Positions 16,786 through 26,406 are shown, counted from the stretch's first letter. The stretch is 42,521 nucleotides of DNA from an uncultured Muribaculaceae bacterium (GCA_910579305.1 CAJTTA010000014.1:1-42521), one strand, 5' to 3'. Notes: generated by a model not told the origin, from the sequence alone. Numbers and translations are program-made.

Positions 16786-17331
16786 ATGAATGGCGGTCTT
16801 ATACCTTCGAGATATGCTAAGGCTTTGTATAAGTTTGCCCAGGAGCATGGAGCCACCGGCAAAGTATATGAGGAGATGCAACATGTAGTGCAGGCTTTTG
16901 AAACCAATGCTGAGCTGAGCTCTACACTCTCGAATCCTTATGTAAGTGCACCGGATAAAGGCAAGCTGCTTTTGATTGCTGCAGGCAGAGATGCAAGTGA
17001 TGACTTCAAAGGTTTTGTGCGTCTTATCCTTGATAATAAGCGCGAGAGTTATGCATATGAAATGGCCTTGGCCTATCGTGATCTCTATCGTAGGGCCAAC
17101 GGCATATCAATTGTGAAGATTACCTCTGCCATGCAATTGCCGGAAAATGAGCTGACAAAATTGCGTAAGCTCATTGAAAACTCATTTCCAGGTCGCACAC
17201 TTGAATTTTCCGAGAGAATTGACGCCTCAATTATCGGTGGATTTATTGTAGATGTAGACCATGTGAGAATGGATGCTTCAATAAGCAATGAGATAGAAAA
17301 ATTACGACTAAAACTCTTAAGCACAAAATAA
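16786..17331 (+). CDS. atpH: ATP synthase F1 subunit delta
   Basis: Connects the peripheral stalk to the top of F1. The 181-residue protein starts with the typical IPSRYAKALYKFAQEHG. Its C-terminal part has IDASIIGGFIVDVDHVRMDASISNEIEKLR, matching the family's G-G-x-x-V-x-V-D pattern. It is packed between atpF (7 bases) and atpA (1 base), so translation is probably coupled. Confidence 0.93.
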   Translation: MNGGLIPSRYAKALYKFAQEHGATGKVYEEMQHVVQAFETNAELSSTLSNPYVSAPDKGKLLLIAAGRDASDDFKGFVRLILDNKRESYAYEMALAYRDLYRRANGISIVKITSAMQLPENELTKLRKLIENSFPGRTLEFSERIDASIIGGFIVDVDHVRMDASISNEIEKLRLKLLSTK

Positions 17332-17332
17332 G

Positions 17333-18910
17333 ATGCTCAACCCAAGCGAGATATCAGATATTTTAAAACAGCAGTTGGCTGATGTCAACTCTAAAGCCCA
17401 TTTTGAGGAAGTCGGCACGGTGTTGTCTGTAGGCGATGGCGTGGCCCACGTGTATGGACTTGAGAATGTGCGCTCCAATGAGTTGGTGGAATTCGAGAAT
17501 GGAGTTAGGGGCGTAGCTCTTAACCTCGAAGAAAGCAATGTGGGCGTAGTGCTGCTCAATAATGTAAATAAGGTTACCGAGAATATGTCGGTGCGTCGCA
17601 CGGGTGACATTGCATCTATTCCTGTAGGTGAGGGCCTTCTTGGACGTGTAATCAATATTCTTGGCGAGCCTGTTGACGGTAAAGGCCCTATTACCGGCGA
17701 CCGTGTTCTGCTCCCTCTTGAGCGCAAGGCTCCCGGTGTGATTTTCCGTCAGCCGGTGAATCAGCCTCTGCAGACTGGTCTGAAGGCAGTCGATGCAATG
17801 ATTCCTATCGGTCGTGGTCAGCGTGAGTTGATAATAGGCGACCGTCAGATAGGTAAGACGGCTATTGCGATCGACACTATAATTAATCAGCGCAAGAATT
17901 TTGAGGAAGGCAAGCCGGTATATTGTATATACGTTGCTATCGGACAGAAAGCCTCTACTATTGCCTCAATTGTGCATACACTTGAGGAGCATGGAGCAAT
18001 GGACTATACAGTCGTTGTGGCGGCTTCTGCTTCTGACTCTGCGTCGATGCGTTATTATTCTCCCTTTGCCGGTGTGGCTATTGGTGAATACTTCCGCGAT
18101 ACCGGTAGAGATGCGCTCATAGTCTATGATGACCTTTCGAAGCAGGCCGTGGCTTATCGAGAAATTTCTCTTATTCTCAAGCGCCCGTCAGGACGAGAAG
18201 CTTATCCCGGTGATATATTCTACCTCCATTCACGTCTTTTGGAACGTGCTGCTAAGATTATTGATAATCAGGAGATTGCTTCTTCAATGAATGATTTACC
18301 CGAAGTCTTGAAGCCTATGGTGAAAGGTGGAGGATCTCTCACAGCACTTCCCATAATCGAGACCCAGGCTGGTGACGTGTCGGCATATATTCCTACGAAT
18401 GTGATTTCTATCACCGACGGCCAGATTTATCTTGAGTCTGCTCTGTTCAATCAGGGCATACGTCCGGCTGTGAATGTAGGTATATCTGTGAGTCGTGTGG
18501 GTGGTAATGCCCAGATCAAGTCTATGAAGAAAGTGGCGGGCACGCTGAAGATTGCGCAGGCACAGTTCAGAGAGCTTGAGTCGTTTACAAAATTCGGTGG
18601 AGACATCGATCCTGTGACAGCCAAGGTAATAGACAGAGGTCGCAAGAATCAGATGCTACTAACCCAGCCTCAGTATCTCCCCTGGGCTGTGGAGGATGAG
18701 ATAGCGGTCATATACTGTGGCGTGAATGGCCTGCTTGAGAATGTGCCGCTTGATAAGGTTCATGAGTTTGAGGAGACATTACTTCAGCTCCTCAAGGCGA
18801 AGTATCAGCATGAAGTGCTTGATGTTCTGCGTGCAGGAAAGCTTACTCCCGAGGTAGAGGAGTTGCTCAAGAAGTGTGCGGCCGAAGCTTCAAGCAAATA
18901 TCTGGCCTGA
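17333..18910 (+). CDS. atpA: ATP synthase F1 subunit alpha
   Basis: The regulatory nucleotide-binding subunit of F1, 525 residues. The Walker A motif GDRQIGKT is at 169-176. Also seen are YVAIGQKASTIA, YDDLSKQAVAYREISL, RPSGREAYPGDIFYLHSRLLERAAK and QIYLESALFNQGIRPAVNVGISVSRVGG, all diagnostic of alpha. It starts one base after the atpH stop. The 86-base gap to atpG contains a weak GGCC/GGC-type hairpin near 18940-18960. Confidence 0.97.
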   Translation: MLNPSEISDILKQQLADVNSKAHFEEVGTVLSVGDGVAHVYGLENVRSNELVEFENGVRGVALNLEESNVGVVLLNNVNKVTENMSVRRTGDIASIPVGEGLLGRVINILGEPVDGKGPITGDRVLLPLERKAPGVIFRQPVNQPLQTGLKAVDAMIPIGRGQRELIIGDRQIGKTAIAIDTIINQRKNFEEGKPVYCIYVAIGQKASTIASIVHTLEEHGAMDYTVVVAASASDSASMRYYSPFAGVAIGEYFRDTGRDALIVYDDLSKQAVAYREISLILKRPSGREAYPGDIFYLHSRLLERAAKIIDNQEIASSMNDLPEVLKPMVKGGGSLTALPIIETQAGDVSAYIPTNVISITDGQIYLESALFNQGIRPAVNVGISVSRVGGNAQIKSMKKVAGTLKIAQAQFRELESFTKFGGDIDPVTAKVIDRGRKNQMLLTQPQYLPWAVEDEIAVIYCGVNGLLENVPLDKVHEFEETLLQLLKAKYQHEVLDVLRAGKLTPEVEELLKKCAAEASSKYLA

Positions 18911-18996
18911 GAATCAGAAGTTAACTTATAGTCAGGATGGCCTTTGCGGGCTTTCCTGGCACCAAATTTAAGAATCAGCACAATTAACCTCTATTT

Positions 18997-19887
18997 ATGT
19001 CGACATTACGCGAACTGAAGACACGCATTGGCTCGGTATCTTCCAGTGAGAAAATTACTGGCGCAATGAAGATGATTTCTTCGGCGAAGGTGCACAAGTT
19101 TGAGAATGCTCTCAAGCAGTTGTTGCCTTATCGCAATCAGATAAAGTCTATCATGGGGCATCTGCTTGATGCCGATGGTAATTATTCTTCCCCTCTTATT
19201 GAGGAGAGGGGAGAAGTGCATGCTGTGTCAATTGTCGTGTTCGGCAGTGACGACGGTCTTTGCGGCGCTTATAATATCAACATCTTTAAGCAGGTTCTGA
19301 TTCTTATCAATCAGCTGAGAGACAAGTATGGCAATTCTTTGAGAATTACTCTTTTCCCTGTGGGGAAGAGAATGGCAAAGGCGTGTGCTAAGATTGCACA
19401 TGACAATATTTCTATCGAAGTCCCTGAGTCTGTGAATTCAAAGATGCTGCCAGCAGTTGTAAATCAGTTTACACTTTCATTGCAGCAGGCTTATATAGAT
19501 GCACGGTTTGATGAAGTGCATGTCGTATATATGAATTTTATTTCTCTAAGTCGCCAGAGGGTGGCTCATGAAAAGTTATTCCCTGTGCAGGCATCGGAGC
19601 TTACCGGAAATGAAGCTCGGGCCAATGCCAACAAGCCATATATTTTTGAGCCTGATGCCAATAGGATTTTCAACGAGATTCTGCCAATGTTTGTATTGTC
19701 GACCATGCAGGAGCTTACTATTCAGAATCAGGCATCGGAACAGGCTGCCCGAATAATGGCTATGCAGAGTGCAAATGACAATGCCAAGAAGTTGCTGGAT
19801 TCTTTGCAGCTTGAGTACAATAAGTTGCGTCAGCAGAGTATCACCACAGAGTTGCTTGACATACTCGGTGGCCAAGTAGAACAATAA
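18997..19887 (+). CDS. atpG: ATP synthase F1 subunit gamma
   Basis: The rotating central shaft of F1, 296 residues. The N-terminal coiled-coil helix begins LRELKTRIGSVSSSEKITGAMKMISSAKVHKFENAL. The middle has FGSDDGLCGAYNINIFK. The C-terminal helix includes MFVLSTMQELTIQNQASEQAARIMAMQSANDNAKKLLDSL. It is the last atp gene. The nuoI gene starts only 28 bases downstream on the same strand, which joins the two complexes into one apparent operon. Confidence 0.95.
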   Translation: MSTLRELKTRIGSVSSSEKITGAMKMISSAKVHKFENALKQLLPYRNQIKSIMGHLLDADGNYSSPLIEERGEVHAVSIVVFGSDDGLCGAYNINIFKQVLILINQLRDKYGNSLRITLFPVGKRMAKACAKIAHDNISIEVPESVNSKMLPAVVNQFTLSLQQAYIDARFDEVHVVYMNFISLSRQRVAHEKLFPVQASELTGNEARANANKPYIFEPDANRIFNEILPMFVLSTMQELTIQNQASEQAARIMAMQSANDNAKKLLDSLQLEYNKLRQQSITTELLDILGGQVEQ

Positions 19888-19915
19888 TCCCCTTATATAA
19901 AGGAATATATTAATA

Positions 19916-20443
19916 ATGAGTAGCTTTAAGGAATATTTCGCATCGGTAGGCAAGGGCGTCTCAAGCCTTGTTAAAGGTATGCAGGTTACCGGCAAGGAAC
20001 TTGTTACTCCTAAAATTACCGAATGTTATCCCGAGAATCGCGACACGCTGCAGATTTCAGACAGGTTCCGTGCAGAGCTTACCCTCAAGTATGATGCAGA
20101 GGGTAGGCACAAATGCATAGCCTGTGGTATCTGTCAGATGAATTGTCCTAACGGAACGATCAAGCTTACCACCAAGATGGTGGAATTGCCTGATGGTAAG
20201 AAAAAGCGCAAGCTGGATAAGTACATGTACGATCTTGGTTCTTGTACTTTCTGTATGCTGTGTGTCACTACATGTCCCCAGGACGCTCTTGAATTCAGCA
20301 ATGATTTTGAGCAAGCCGTCTTTACTCGCGATAGTCTTGTCAAGCAGCTCAATTATTTGCCGGAAGTGCAAGATACTCCTGTGGCCGCTGCTCCCAATAC
20401 AGCTGCGAGTACCAAAGGAGACTTAAAAAACGATAACAAATAA
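19916..20443 (+). CDS. nuoI: Complex I subunit I (NuoI), two 4Fe-4S clusters
   Basis: Passes electrons through clusters N6a and N6b to NuoB. The 175-residue protein has two ferredoxin motifs, C67-x2-C70-x2-C73-x3-C77 (CIACGICQMNCP) and C110-x2-C113-x2-C116-x3-C120 (CTFCMLCVTTCP). The last ~35 residues are a low-complexity Ala/Thr/Lys-rich tail. With NuoE, F and G missing, this subunit may face the unknown electron donor (inference). It follows atpG by 28 bases and precedes nuoJ by 8. Confidence 0.95.
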   Translation: MSSFKEYFASVGKGVSSLVKGMQVTGKELVTPKITECYPENRDTLQISDRFRAELTLKYDAEGRHKCIACGICQMNCPNGTIKLTTKMVELPDGKKKRKLDKYMYDLGSCTFCMLCVTTCPQDALEFSNDFEQAVFTRDSLVKQLNYLPEVQDTPVAAAPNTAASTKGDLKNDNK

Positions 20444-20451
20444 CCAGTGTA

Positions 20452-20976
20452 ATGGAATCCATAGGAAATATAATTCTGTATTTCGTAGTGGCCTTGATAA
20501 TGGCGCTTTGCTCTGTTCTCACGGTGACTACCCGCAAGATACTGCGCGCTGCAACCTATCTGTTATTTGTGCTCTTGGGCACGGCCGTAGTTTATTTTCA
20601 ACTCGGCTATCAATTCCTGGGAGCAGTTCAGATAGCTGTATATGCCGGTGGTATTCTTGTGCTGTTTGTCTTCTCTATTTTGCTTACTCAGCGTCCTGGC
20701 GATCCGGCCGCTTATCTTGAGGCCCACCGTAAATTTATCGGTGGCTTCGCAGCTTTGGTCGGAGTAGCACTCTTGGCAGTGGCGTTGTGCACCTATCCTC
20801 TGATTGATGGAATGAGCCTTACAGAAGCACTTTCGCAGGGCACTCCTGATATGGCGCAGATAGGTAAATATCTGCTTAGCACGGAGAAGTTTGGCTATCT
20901 GCTTCCTTTTGAAGCTATCAGTGTTCTGCTTCTCGCATGTATAATCGGCGGCATAACTATTGCTCGTCATAAATGA
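20452..20976 (+). CDS. nuoJ: Complex I subunit J (NuoJ)
   Basis: A 174-residue membrane-arm subunit with five predicted helices, next to the quinone chamber. The helix YQFLGAVQIAVYAGGILVLFVFSILLTQRPG carries the family's VYAGAI/VLFVF pattern, and the C-terminal helix (FEAISVLLLACIIGGITIAR) is also typical. It is 8 bases after nuoI and 10 bases before nuoK. Confidence 0.94.
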   Translation: MESIGNIILYFVVALIMALCSVLTVTTRKILRAATYLLFVLLGTAVVYFQLGYQFLGAVQIAVYAGGILVLFVFSILLTQRPGDPAAYLEAHRKFIGGFAALVGVALLAVALCTYPLIDGMSLTEALSQGTPDMAQIGKYLLSTEKFGYLLPFEAISVLLLACIIGGITIARHK

Positions 20977-20986
20977 TCTGGCCGTT

Positions 20987-21298
20987 ATGAATCTTACAAT
21001 GTTAATGTATCTGATACCGAGCCTCATCATGTTTGCCTGCGGTGTCTATGGGTTTATTACCCGTAAGAATCTCATTGCGATATTGATTTCTTTGGAGCTT
21101 ATGCTTAACTCCGTAGATCTAAATTTCGTAATATTCAATCGTTTTCTCTTTCCGGGGCAAATGGAGGGTATGTTTTTTACTCTGTTTGCCATAGGTATTG
21201 CTGCAGCAGAGACTGCATTGGCAATTGCTATTGTAATTAACATCTTCCGTTCGATCAAGAACATTGATGTGCGCAAAATAACGAAAATGAAATTCTAA
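20987..21298 (+). CDS. nuoK: Complex I subunit K (NuoK)
   Basis: A small membrane subunit of the proton path, 103 residues with three helices. The two conserved buried glutamates are visible: SLELMLN (about E36) and AAAETALAIAI (about E72). The frame is open from a TTG at 20960 inside nuoJ. The ATG at 20987 gives the usual length and a 10-base gap. The nuoL gene starts 3 bases after the stop. Confidence 0.95.
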   Translation: MNLTMLMYLIPSLIMFACGVYGFITRKNLIAILISLELMLNSVDLNFVIFNRFLFPGQMEGMFFTLFAIGIAAAETALAIAIVINIFRSIKNIDVRKITKMKF

Positions 21299-21301
21299 GA
21301 T

Positions 21302-23239
21302 ATGGATTGCACATTACCAATTTTAATCCTCGCGATTCCGATTACGATGTTCCTTATCTTGGGACTTCTCGGAATGAAGATGAGTCACAAGCTTGCCGGC
21401 ATTCTCGGCATTCTTGGCATGGGTACAGCGATGGTGCTGTCCTATACGGTGGCTTTCGATTATTTCTTTAGTGGCAATGAATTGTTTGTCAGTGCAGGAG
21501 ATCGGTTGCAGTACACTGTATTTGATGTGACCTGGCTGCAATTTTCTGAGCGGCTGGTGGTTAATCTCGGGTTCTTACTTGATCCCATAAGCGCAATGAT
21601 GCTCGTGGTAATCACTACGATTTCATTCTTTGTGCATTTGTATTCCTGGGGATATATGGAGGGCGAAAAAGGATTCCAGCGCTTCTATGCTTTTCTGTCG
21701 CTCTTCTCATTCTCCATGCTTGGTCTTGTAGTGGCCACCAATATATTCCAGATGTATATTTTTTGGGAGCTTGTGGGTGTTTCATCCTATTTGCTCATAG
21801 GTTTCTACTACAAATTACCCTCAGCTGTTTCTGCATCCAAGAAGGCATTCATCGTTACTCGTTTTGCCGACCTCGGTATGCTTATCGGCATTCTGGTACT
21901 CTCGTACTACATGCCCACTTTCAATTTTATTGAGCTTACAGCTCCCGGTCAGCCTGAGGCAGTGTTGGCCAGCACAGGAGGAGCAACGTTCCTCGGAGGT
22001 TCGGTTCTCACTTGGGCTTTAGTACTTATCTTTACCGGAGGTATGGGTAAGTCGGCCATGCTTCCTTTGCACATCTGGCTTCCTGATGCTATGGAGGGTC
22101 CCACTCCTGTTTCTGCACTTATTCACGCTGCTACGATGGTCGTGGCCGGCGTCTATCTGGTAGCTCGTATGTTCCCGCTGTATCTCATGGAGTATCAGGC
22201 ACTCGACTTCATTGTAGGCATAGGTGCTATCACCGCTCTGTATGCAGCCATGGTGGCATGCGCGCAGGTTGATATAAAGCGCGTGCTTGCGTTCTCTACA
22301 ATTTCGCAGATTGCCTTTATGATGGTGTCTCTGGGCGTAGCGCGTCCTGAGATCCATGAAGGACTGGGATACATGTCTTCGATGTTCCATTTATTCACGC
22401 ATGCAATGTTCAAGGCCCTTCTCTTCCTTGGTGCCGGTGCGATAATTCATGCAGTGCATTCCAATGACTATACATCAATGGGTGGCTTGCGCAAATATAT
22501 GCCGATTACTCATATTACATTCCTCATCGGCTGTCTCGCCATTGCGGGTATATATCCTTTCGCAGGCTTCTTCTCTAAGGATGAAATGCTCTCAGCCATG
22601 TATGGCTATAGCACTTTCTGGGGCGTATGGATGACTTTCGTGGCAGGTCTTACCGCCTTCTATATGTTCCGTCTTTACTATCTCATCTTCTGGTGGGAAG
22701 AGAATCCTCACTACAAGCATCACAAACCACATGATGCACCATGGCAGATGTCACTGCCTCTGATCATTCTTGCAGTAGTGAGCTGTGTGGCCGGCTTTAT
22801 CCCGTTTGGCGAGCTGGTAACCTGGAACAGAGAACCCTATCATATTCATATCGAATGGCTCAAGATCGCTATTCCGAGTTTGTGTGTGGCCATATTCGCT
22901 ATACTGCTCGCCACAGTAATGTATGCCAAGAAGAATTCTCTTCCAGACAAGGCAGCGGCCATATGGCCCGGTCTTTGGACAGCAGCTCATCGCAGATTCT
23001 ATTGGGATGAAATCTACATGTTCATCACCCATAAGATAATCTTCAATGTAATCTGCCAGAGCATAGCATGGTTTGACCGTCATATCATTGATGGCACAAT
23101 GGATGCTTTTGCCAAGGTTACACAGCGCACATCTTATGTTATCCGCGGATTCCAGAGCGGTAGCATTCAGACCTATGTATGGTGGTATATTGTGGGAGCT
23201 GTAGCTCTTGCCACAATCACATGTTGGGCTATACTTTAA
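21302..23239 (+). CDS. nuoL: Complex I subunit L (NuoL), antiporter-like
   Basis: The distal proton-pumping subunit, 645 residues with many helices. The conserved charged residues are present: Glu in QMYIFWELVGVSSYLLIGFYY, Lys in GGMGKSAMLPLHIWLPDAMEGPTPVSALIHAATMV, and Lys in AGFFSKDEML. The C-terminal region with a long amphipathic stretch and last helix (about 530-645) fits the lateral helix of NuoL. Start at 21302, three bases after nuoK. Confidence 0.95.
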   Translation: MDCTLPILILAIPITMFLILGLLGMKMSHKLAGILGILGMGTAMVLSYTVAFDYFFSGNELFVSAGDRLQYTVFDVTWLQFSERLVVNLGFLLDPISAMMLVVITTISFFVHLYSWGYMEGEKGFQRFYAFLSLFSFSMLGLVVATNIFQMYIFWELVGVSSYLLIGFYYKLPSAVSASKKAFIVTRFADLGMLIGILVLSYYMPTFNFIELTAPGQPEAVLASTGGATFLGGSVLTWALVLIFTGGMGKSAMLPLHIWLPDAMEGPTPVSALIHAATMVVAGVYLVARMFPLYLMEYQALDFIVGIGAITALYAAMVACAQVDIKRVLAFSTISQIAFMMVSLGVARPEIHEGLGYMSSMFHLFTHAMFKALLFLGAGAIIHAVHSNDYTSMGGLRKYMPITHITFLIGCLAIAGIYPFAGFFSKDEMLSAMYGYSTFWGVWMTFVAGLTAFYMFRLYYLIFWWEENPHYKHHKPHDAPWQMSLPLIILAVVSCVAGFIPFGELVTWNREPYHIHIEWLKIAIPSLCVAIFAILLATVMYAKKNSLPDKAAAIWPGLWTAAHRRFYWDEIYMFITHKIIFNVICQSIAWFDRHIIDGTMDAFAKVTQRTSYVIRGFQSGSIQTYVWWYIVGAVALATITCWAIL

Positions 23240-23275
23240 GTAACAGACACAACCAAAATATCGACATTTCACATT

Positions 23276-24793
23276 ATGATACTTCAGAATATATTAATTT
23301 GGTTCGTGATAATTCCGCTCATCATGCTTGCCGGGCTCGCTGTATGCAAGAAGATGACGCAGATACGCACAGTGATGGTGGTGTGTTCCACCGCATTGCT
23401 TATTCTGTCAGGATGGCTGTGCATGGATTTCCTTGCACAGCGCGCGGCAGGCAACACAGCCGAGATGCTGTATACGGGTGACTGGTTATGGTATGCACCA
23501 TTGAATATAAAGCTCTCAGTAGGTGTAGACGGCATTTCAGTGCTGATGCTGATGCTCAGTTCAATTATTGTCTTTGCCGGCACATTTGCTTCATGGAAGA
23601 TAACACCGCTTCCGCGTAACTTTTTCCTCTGGTTCGCTCTGCTCTCCATGGGCGTGTTCGGCTTCTTTATCACTATTGACATCTTTACGATGTTTATGTT
23701 CTATGAGGTCGCACTTATTCCCATGTACTTGCTTATAGGCGTATGGGGCACGGGTCGCAAGGAATACTCGGCAATGAAGCTCACGCTGATGCTGATGGGA
23801 GGTTCTGCTTTCCTCATGCTTGGCTTACTCGGGATCTATTGGCATTCCGGCCCGGCAGCCGATGGCGCAGCACATACATGGAATATTCTTGAAATCGCAC
23901 ATAACGGAGCAATATCCACAGGATGGCAATATTTCCTCTTCCCCATGACCTTTGTAGGCTTTGGCGTATTGGGTGCAATGTTCCCCTTCCATACATGGAG
24001 TCCTGATGGTCATGCCTGTGCTCCTACCGCGGTGTCTATGCTTCATGCAGGCGTGCTTATGAAGCTTGGCGGTTACGGATGTTTCCGTATTGCAATTTAT
24101 TTGCTTCCTCAGGCCGCCAATGATCTTGCCTGGATTTTCATTATACTCACAGGCATAAGTGTGGTATACGGTGCGTTCTCAGCATGCGTGCAGACTGACC
24201 TCAAGTATATCAATGCATATTCTTCCGTATCCCATTGCGGCATGGTATTGTTTGCCATCCTGATGCTGAATACTACTGCAATGACGGGTGCTATCATGCA
24301 GATGCTCTCACATGGTCTGATGACGGCTCTCTTCTTTGCGCTGATAGGCATGATTTATGGTCGTACTCATACCCGCGATATTCGCAAGATGGGCGGCTTG
24401 ATGCAGATTATGCCGTATCTTGGCGTATGCTATATGATTGCAGGCTTTGCGTCATTGGGCCTTCCGGGATTGTCAGGCTTTGTTGCAGAAATGACCATTT
24501 TCTTCGGTTCATTCCAGAATGGTGATATGTTCCACCGAGTGTTTGTGATAGCAGCAACATGTTCTATCGTGATTACAGCAGTATACATTCTGCGAGTAGT
24601 AGGCAAGTTGCTCCTTGGTCCGGTATTTGATGAGCATCACCGTTCTCTTACAGACGCCACTTGGTGGGAGCGTTTTTCCACAGTGACCCTTATAGTCTGC
24701 ATTGCGGCAATAGGTTGCTTCCCCAACTGGATCAACGATGCTATTCAGCATAGTTTCCTTCCTATTATAGAGAATCTTAAAGCGGCAATCTAA
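23276..24793 (+). CDS. nuoM: Complex I subunit M (NuoM), antiporter-like
   Basis: A proton-pumping membrane-arm subunit, 505 residues. Visible hallmarks are Glu in MFMFYEVALIPMYLLIGVWG, the segment FPFHTWSPDGHACAPTAVSMLHAGVLMKLGGYG with the central lysine, and GLPGLSGFVAEMTIFFG near the end. The preceding gap of 36 bases shows no terminator. Confidence 0.95.
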   Translation: MILQNILIWFVIIPLIMLAGLAVCKKMTQIRTVMVVCSTALLILSGWLCMDFLAQRAAGNTAEMLYTGDWLWYAPLNIKLSVGVDGISVLMLMLSSIIVFAGTFASWKITPLPRNFFLWFALLSMGVFGFFITIDIFTMFMFYEVALIPMYLLIGVWGTGRKEYSAMKLTLMLMGGSAFLMLGLLGIYWHSGPAADGAAHTWNILEIAHNGAISTGWQYFLFPMTFVGFGVLGAMFPFHTWSPDGHACAPTAVSMLHAGVLMKLGGYGCFRIAIYLLPQAANDLAWIFIILTGISVVYGAFSACVQTDLKYINAYSSVSHCGMVLFAILMLNTTAMTGAIMQMLSHGLMTALFFALIGMIYGRTHTRDIRKMGGLMQIMPYLGVCYMIAGFASLGLPGLSGFVAEMTIFFGSFQNGDMFHRVFVIAATCSIVITAVYILRVVGKLLLGPVFDEHHRSLTDATWWERFSTVTLIVCIAAIGCFPNWINDAIQHSFLPIIENLKAAI

Positions 24794-24830
24794 GCCGAAT
24801 GTATTGAATCAATAGTAAACTCAATTCACA

Positions 24831-26306
24831 ATGAATTACGATCAATTTTTCATGATGCAGCAGGAGCTTGGCGTGCTCGCCGTCTTCCTGATTGTATTCC
24901 TGTTCGATACGTTCTGCGGAAAGAACAGCCGCAGCGCAGTCACGCCGTTGGCTATCCTATGCTTTGGCATAGTCACTGTGTGTGGCTTCTTCTGCCCGAG
25001 CACAGGCGAGGCTTTTGCCGGCATGTATGCTACCACCCCTGTAATCAGTGCCATTAAGTCCATCCTCAATGTAGGAGCGCTGATAGTGATGATTCAGGCA
25101 GTCAACTGGGTTAACTCTGAGGAAGGTGCCGTGCGTCGGGGAGAGTTCTTCGAGCTGTTGCTTGTCACCCTGTTCGGCATGTATCTCATGATTTCGGCCC
25201 GTCATTTCCTGCTCTTTATCATAGGTCTTGAGAGTGCCTCTCTGCCCTTGGCTGCTATGGTGGCTTTCAACAAGAATAAATATGAGAGTCATGAGGCTGC
25301 TGTGAAATATATATTCACTGCAATTTTCTCCTCTGCCATATTTATGATGGGTCTGTCGTTTGTCTATGCATTGTCTGATGGCTCTCTATACTTCGCTGAT
25401 CTTGCCCAAAGCATAGCGCTCGGAGGCAACAGTGTCTTACTTGTGACCGCTCTTGCGTTTGTTATCGCAGGTTTTGGCTTCAAGCTGTCGCTCGTTCCTT
25501 TCCATCTTTGGACAGCCGATGTATATCAGGGCGCTCCTACATCTGTAACCTCGTATCTCTCCGTTATCTCAAAGGGATCTGCCGCATTTGCTTTCCTCGT
25601 GGTGCTTTGTCATGTATTCGGAGCCGTGTACTCTGAAATATGGGAGTGGATGATGTATGCCTTGATTATCCTGACTATTACGGTGGGTAATCTCTTTGCC
25701 ATTCGTCAGCGCAATATGAAGCGCTTCATGGCCTTCTCTTCCGTTTCGCAGGCCGGTTATATCATGCTTGGTATCATTGCCGCAAACGTGCTCGGCATGA
25801 CATCGATGATATTCTATATATTGGTGTATATCTTCAGTAACCTCGGTGTATTCGGTGTCATCCAGTCCATAGAGAACAAAACCGGCTATGTGAGCATGGA
25901 TGATTACCGTGGTCTGCACAAGACTAATCCTTGGCTTTCATTTGCCATGACCCTCGCCGTCTTCTCTCTCGCTGGTATTCCTCCATTTGCCGGCTTCTTT
26001 TCGAAGATCCTCATATTCACAGGGGCGGTGGAGAGCGGTAGCCCTGCACTCTATGTGCTTGTGCTGATAGCTCTGATCAATACCATCATATCGCTCTATT
26101 ACTATCTATTGGTAGTTAAGGCAATGTGGATCAGTCCTGATGAACCCGTAGTGCCAGTGTTCAAGAGTGCGGGCAGCGAGCGATTCGGTCTGTGGGTGTG
26201 TTGCGCAGGCATAATCTTCCTCGGTCTTGTGAGCTGCATCTATTCCTGGATATATGATGCCAGCGAACTGGCAGCTTCTGAGGGATTCTTTATCACACTC
26301 GGATAA
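24831..26306 (+). CDS. nuoN: Complex I subunit N (NuoN), antiporter-like
   Basis: A proton-pumping membrane-arm subunit, 491 residues. The conserved Glu lies in FIIGLESASLPLAAMVAF. The central lysine lies in GFGFKLSLVPFHLWTADVYQGAPTSVTSYLSVISKGSAAF. The late segment is SLAGIPPFAGFFSKILIF. It is the last gene of the block. A hairpin with a short T-rich tail follows at 26333-26370. Confidence 0.95.
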   Translation: MNYDQFFMMQQELGVLAVFLIVFLFDTFCGKNSRSAVTPLAILCFGIVTVCGFFCPSTGEAFAGMYATTPVISAIKSILNVGALIVMIQAVNWVNSEEGAVRRGEFFELLLVTLFGMYLMISARHFLLFIIGLESASLPLAAMVAFNKNKYESHEAAVKYIFTAIFSSAIFMMGLSFVYALSDGSLYFADLAQSIALGGNSVLLVTALAFVIAGFGFKLSLVPFHLWTADVYQGAPTSVTSYLSVISKGSAAFAFLVVLCHVFGAVYSEIWEWMMYALIILTITVGNLFAIRQRNMKRFMAFSSVSQAGYIMLGIIAANVLGMTSMIFYILVYIFSNLGVFGVIQSIENKTGYVSMDDYRGLHKTNPWLSFAMTLAVFSLAGIPPFAGFFSKILIFTGAVESGSPALYVLVLIALINTIISLYYYLLVVKAMWISPDEPVVPVFKSAGSERFGLWVCCAGIIFLGLVSCIYSWIYDASELAASEGFFITLG

Positions 26307-26332
26307 AACGCAATTGTTTAAGATATGAATAG

Positions 26333-26370
26333 GTTAGCCCTTGTATTCGTTACATGGGCTAACTTTGTTA
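26333..26370 (+). terminator. Terminator of the nuo-atp operon overlapping the next promoter
   Basis: GTTAGCCC at 26333-26340 pairs perfectly with GGGCTAAC at 26356-26363 around a 15-base loop and is followed by TTTGTTAT. The 3' arm shares bases with the TAACTTTG box of the next gene, so termination and initiation signals overlap. Confidence 0.6.
26360..26367 (+). promoter_or_regulatory. Promoter -7 box of the LRR protein gene
   Basis: TAACTTTG matches TAnnTTTG. A TTG at 26341-26343 lies 16 bases upstream, a little close for the -33 element. Transcription would begin near 26372, leaving a ~35-base leader to the ATG at 26407 and excluding the upstream TTG at 26341 as a start. Confidence 0.55.
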
Positions 26371-26406
26371 TATAGATATATATCAATAATAATCATTATA
26401 GAATCA

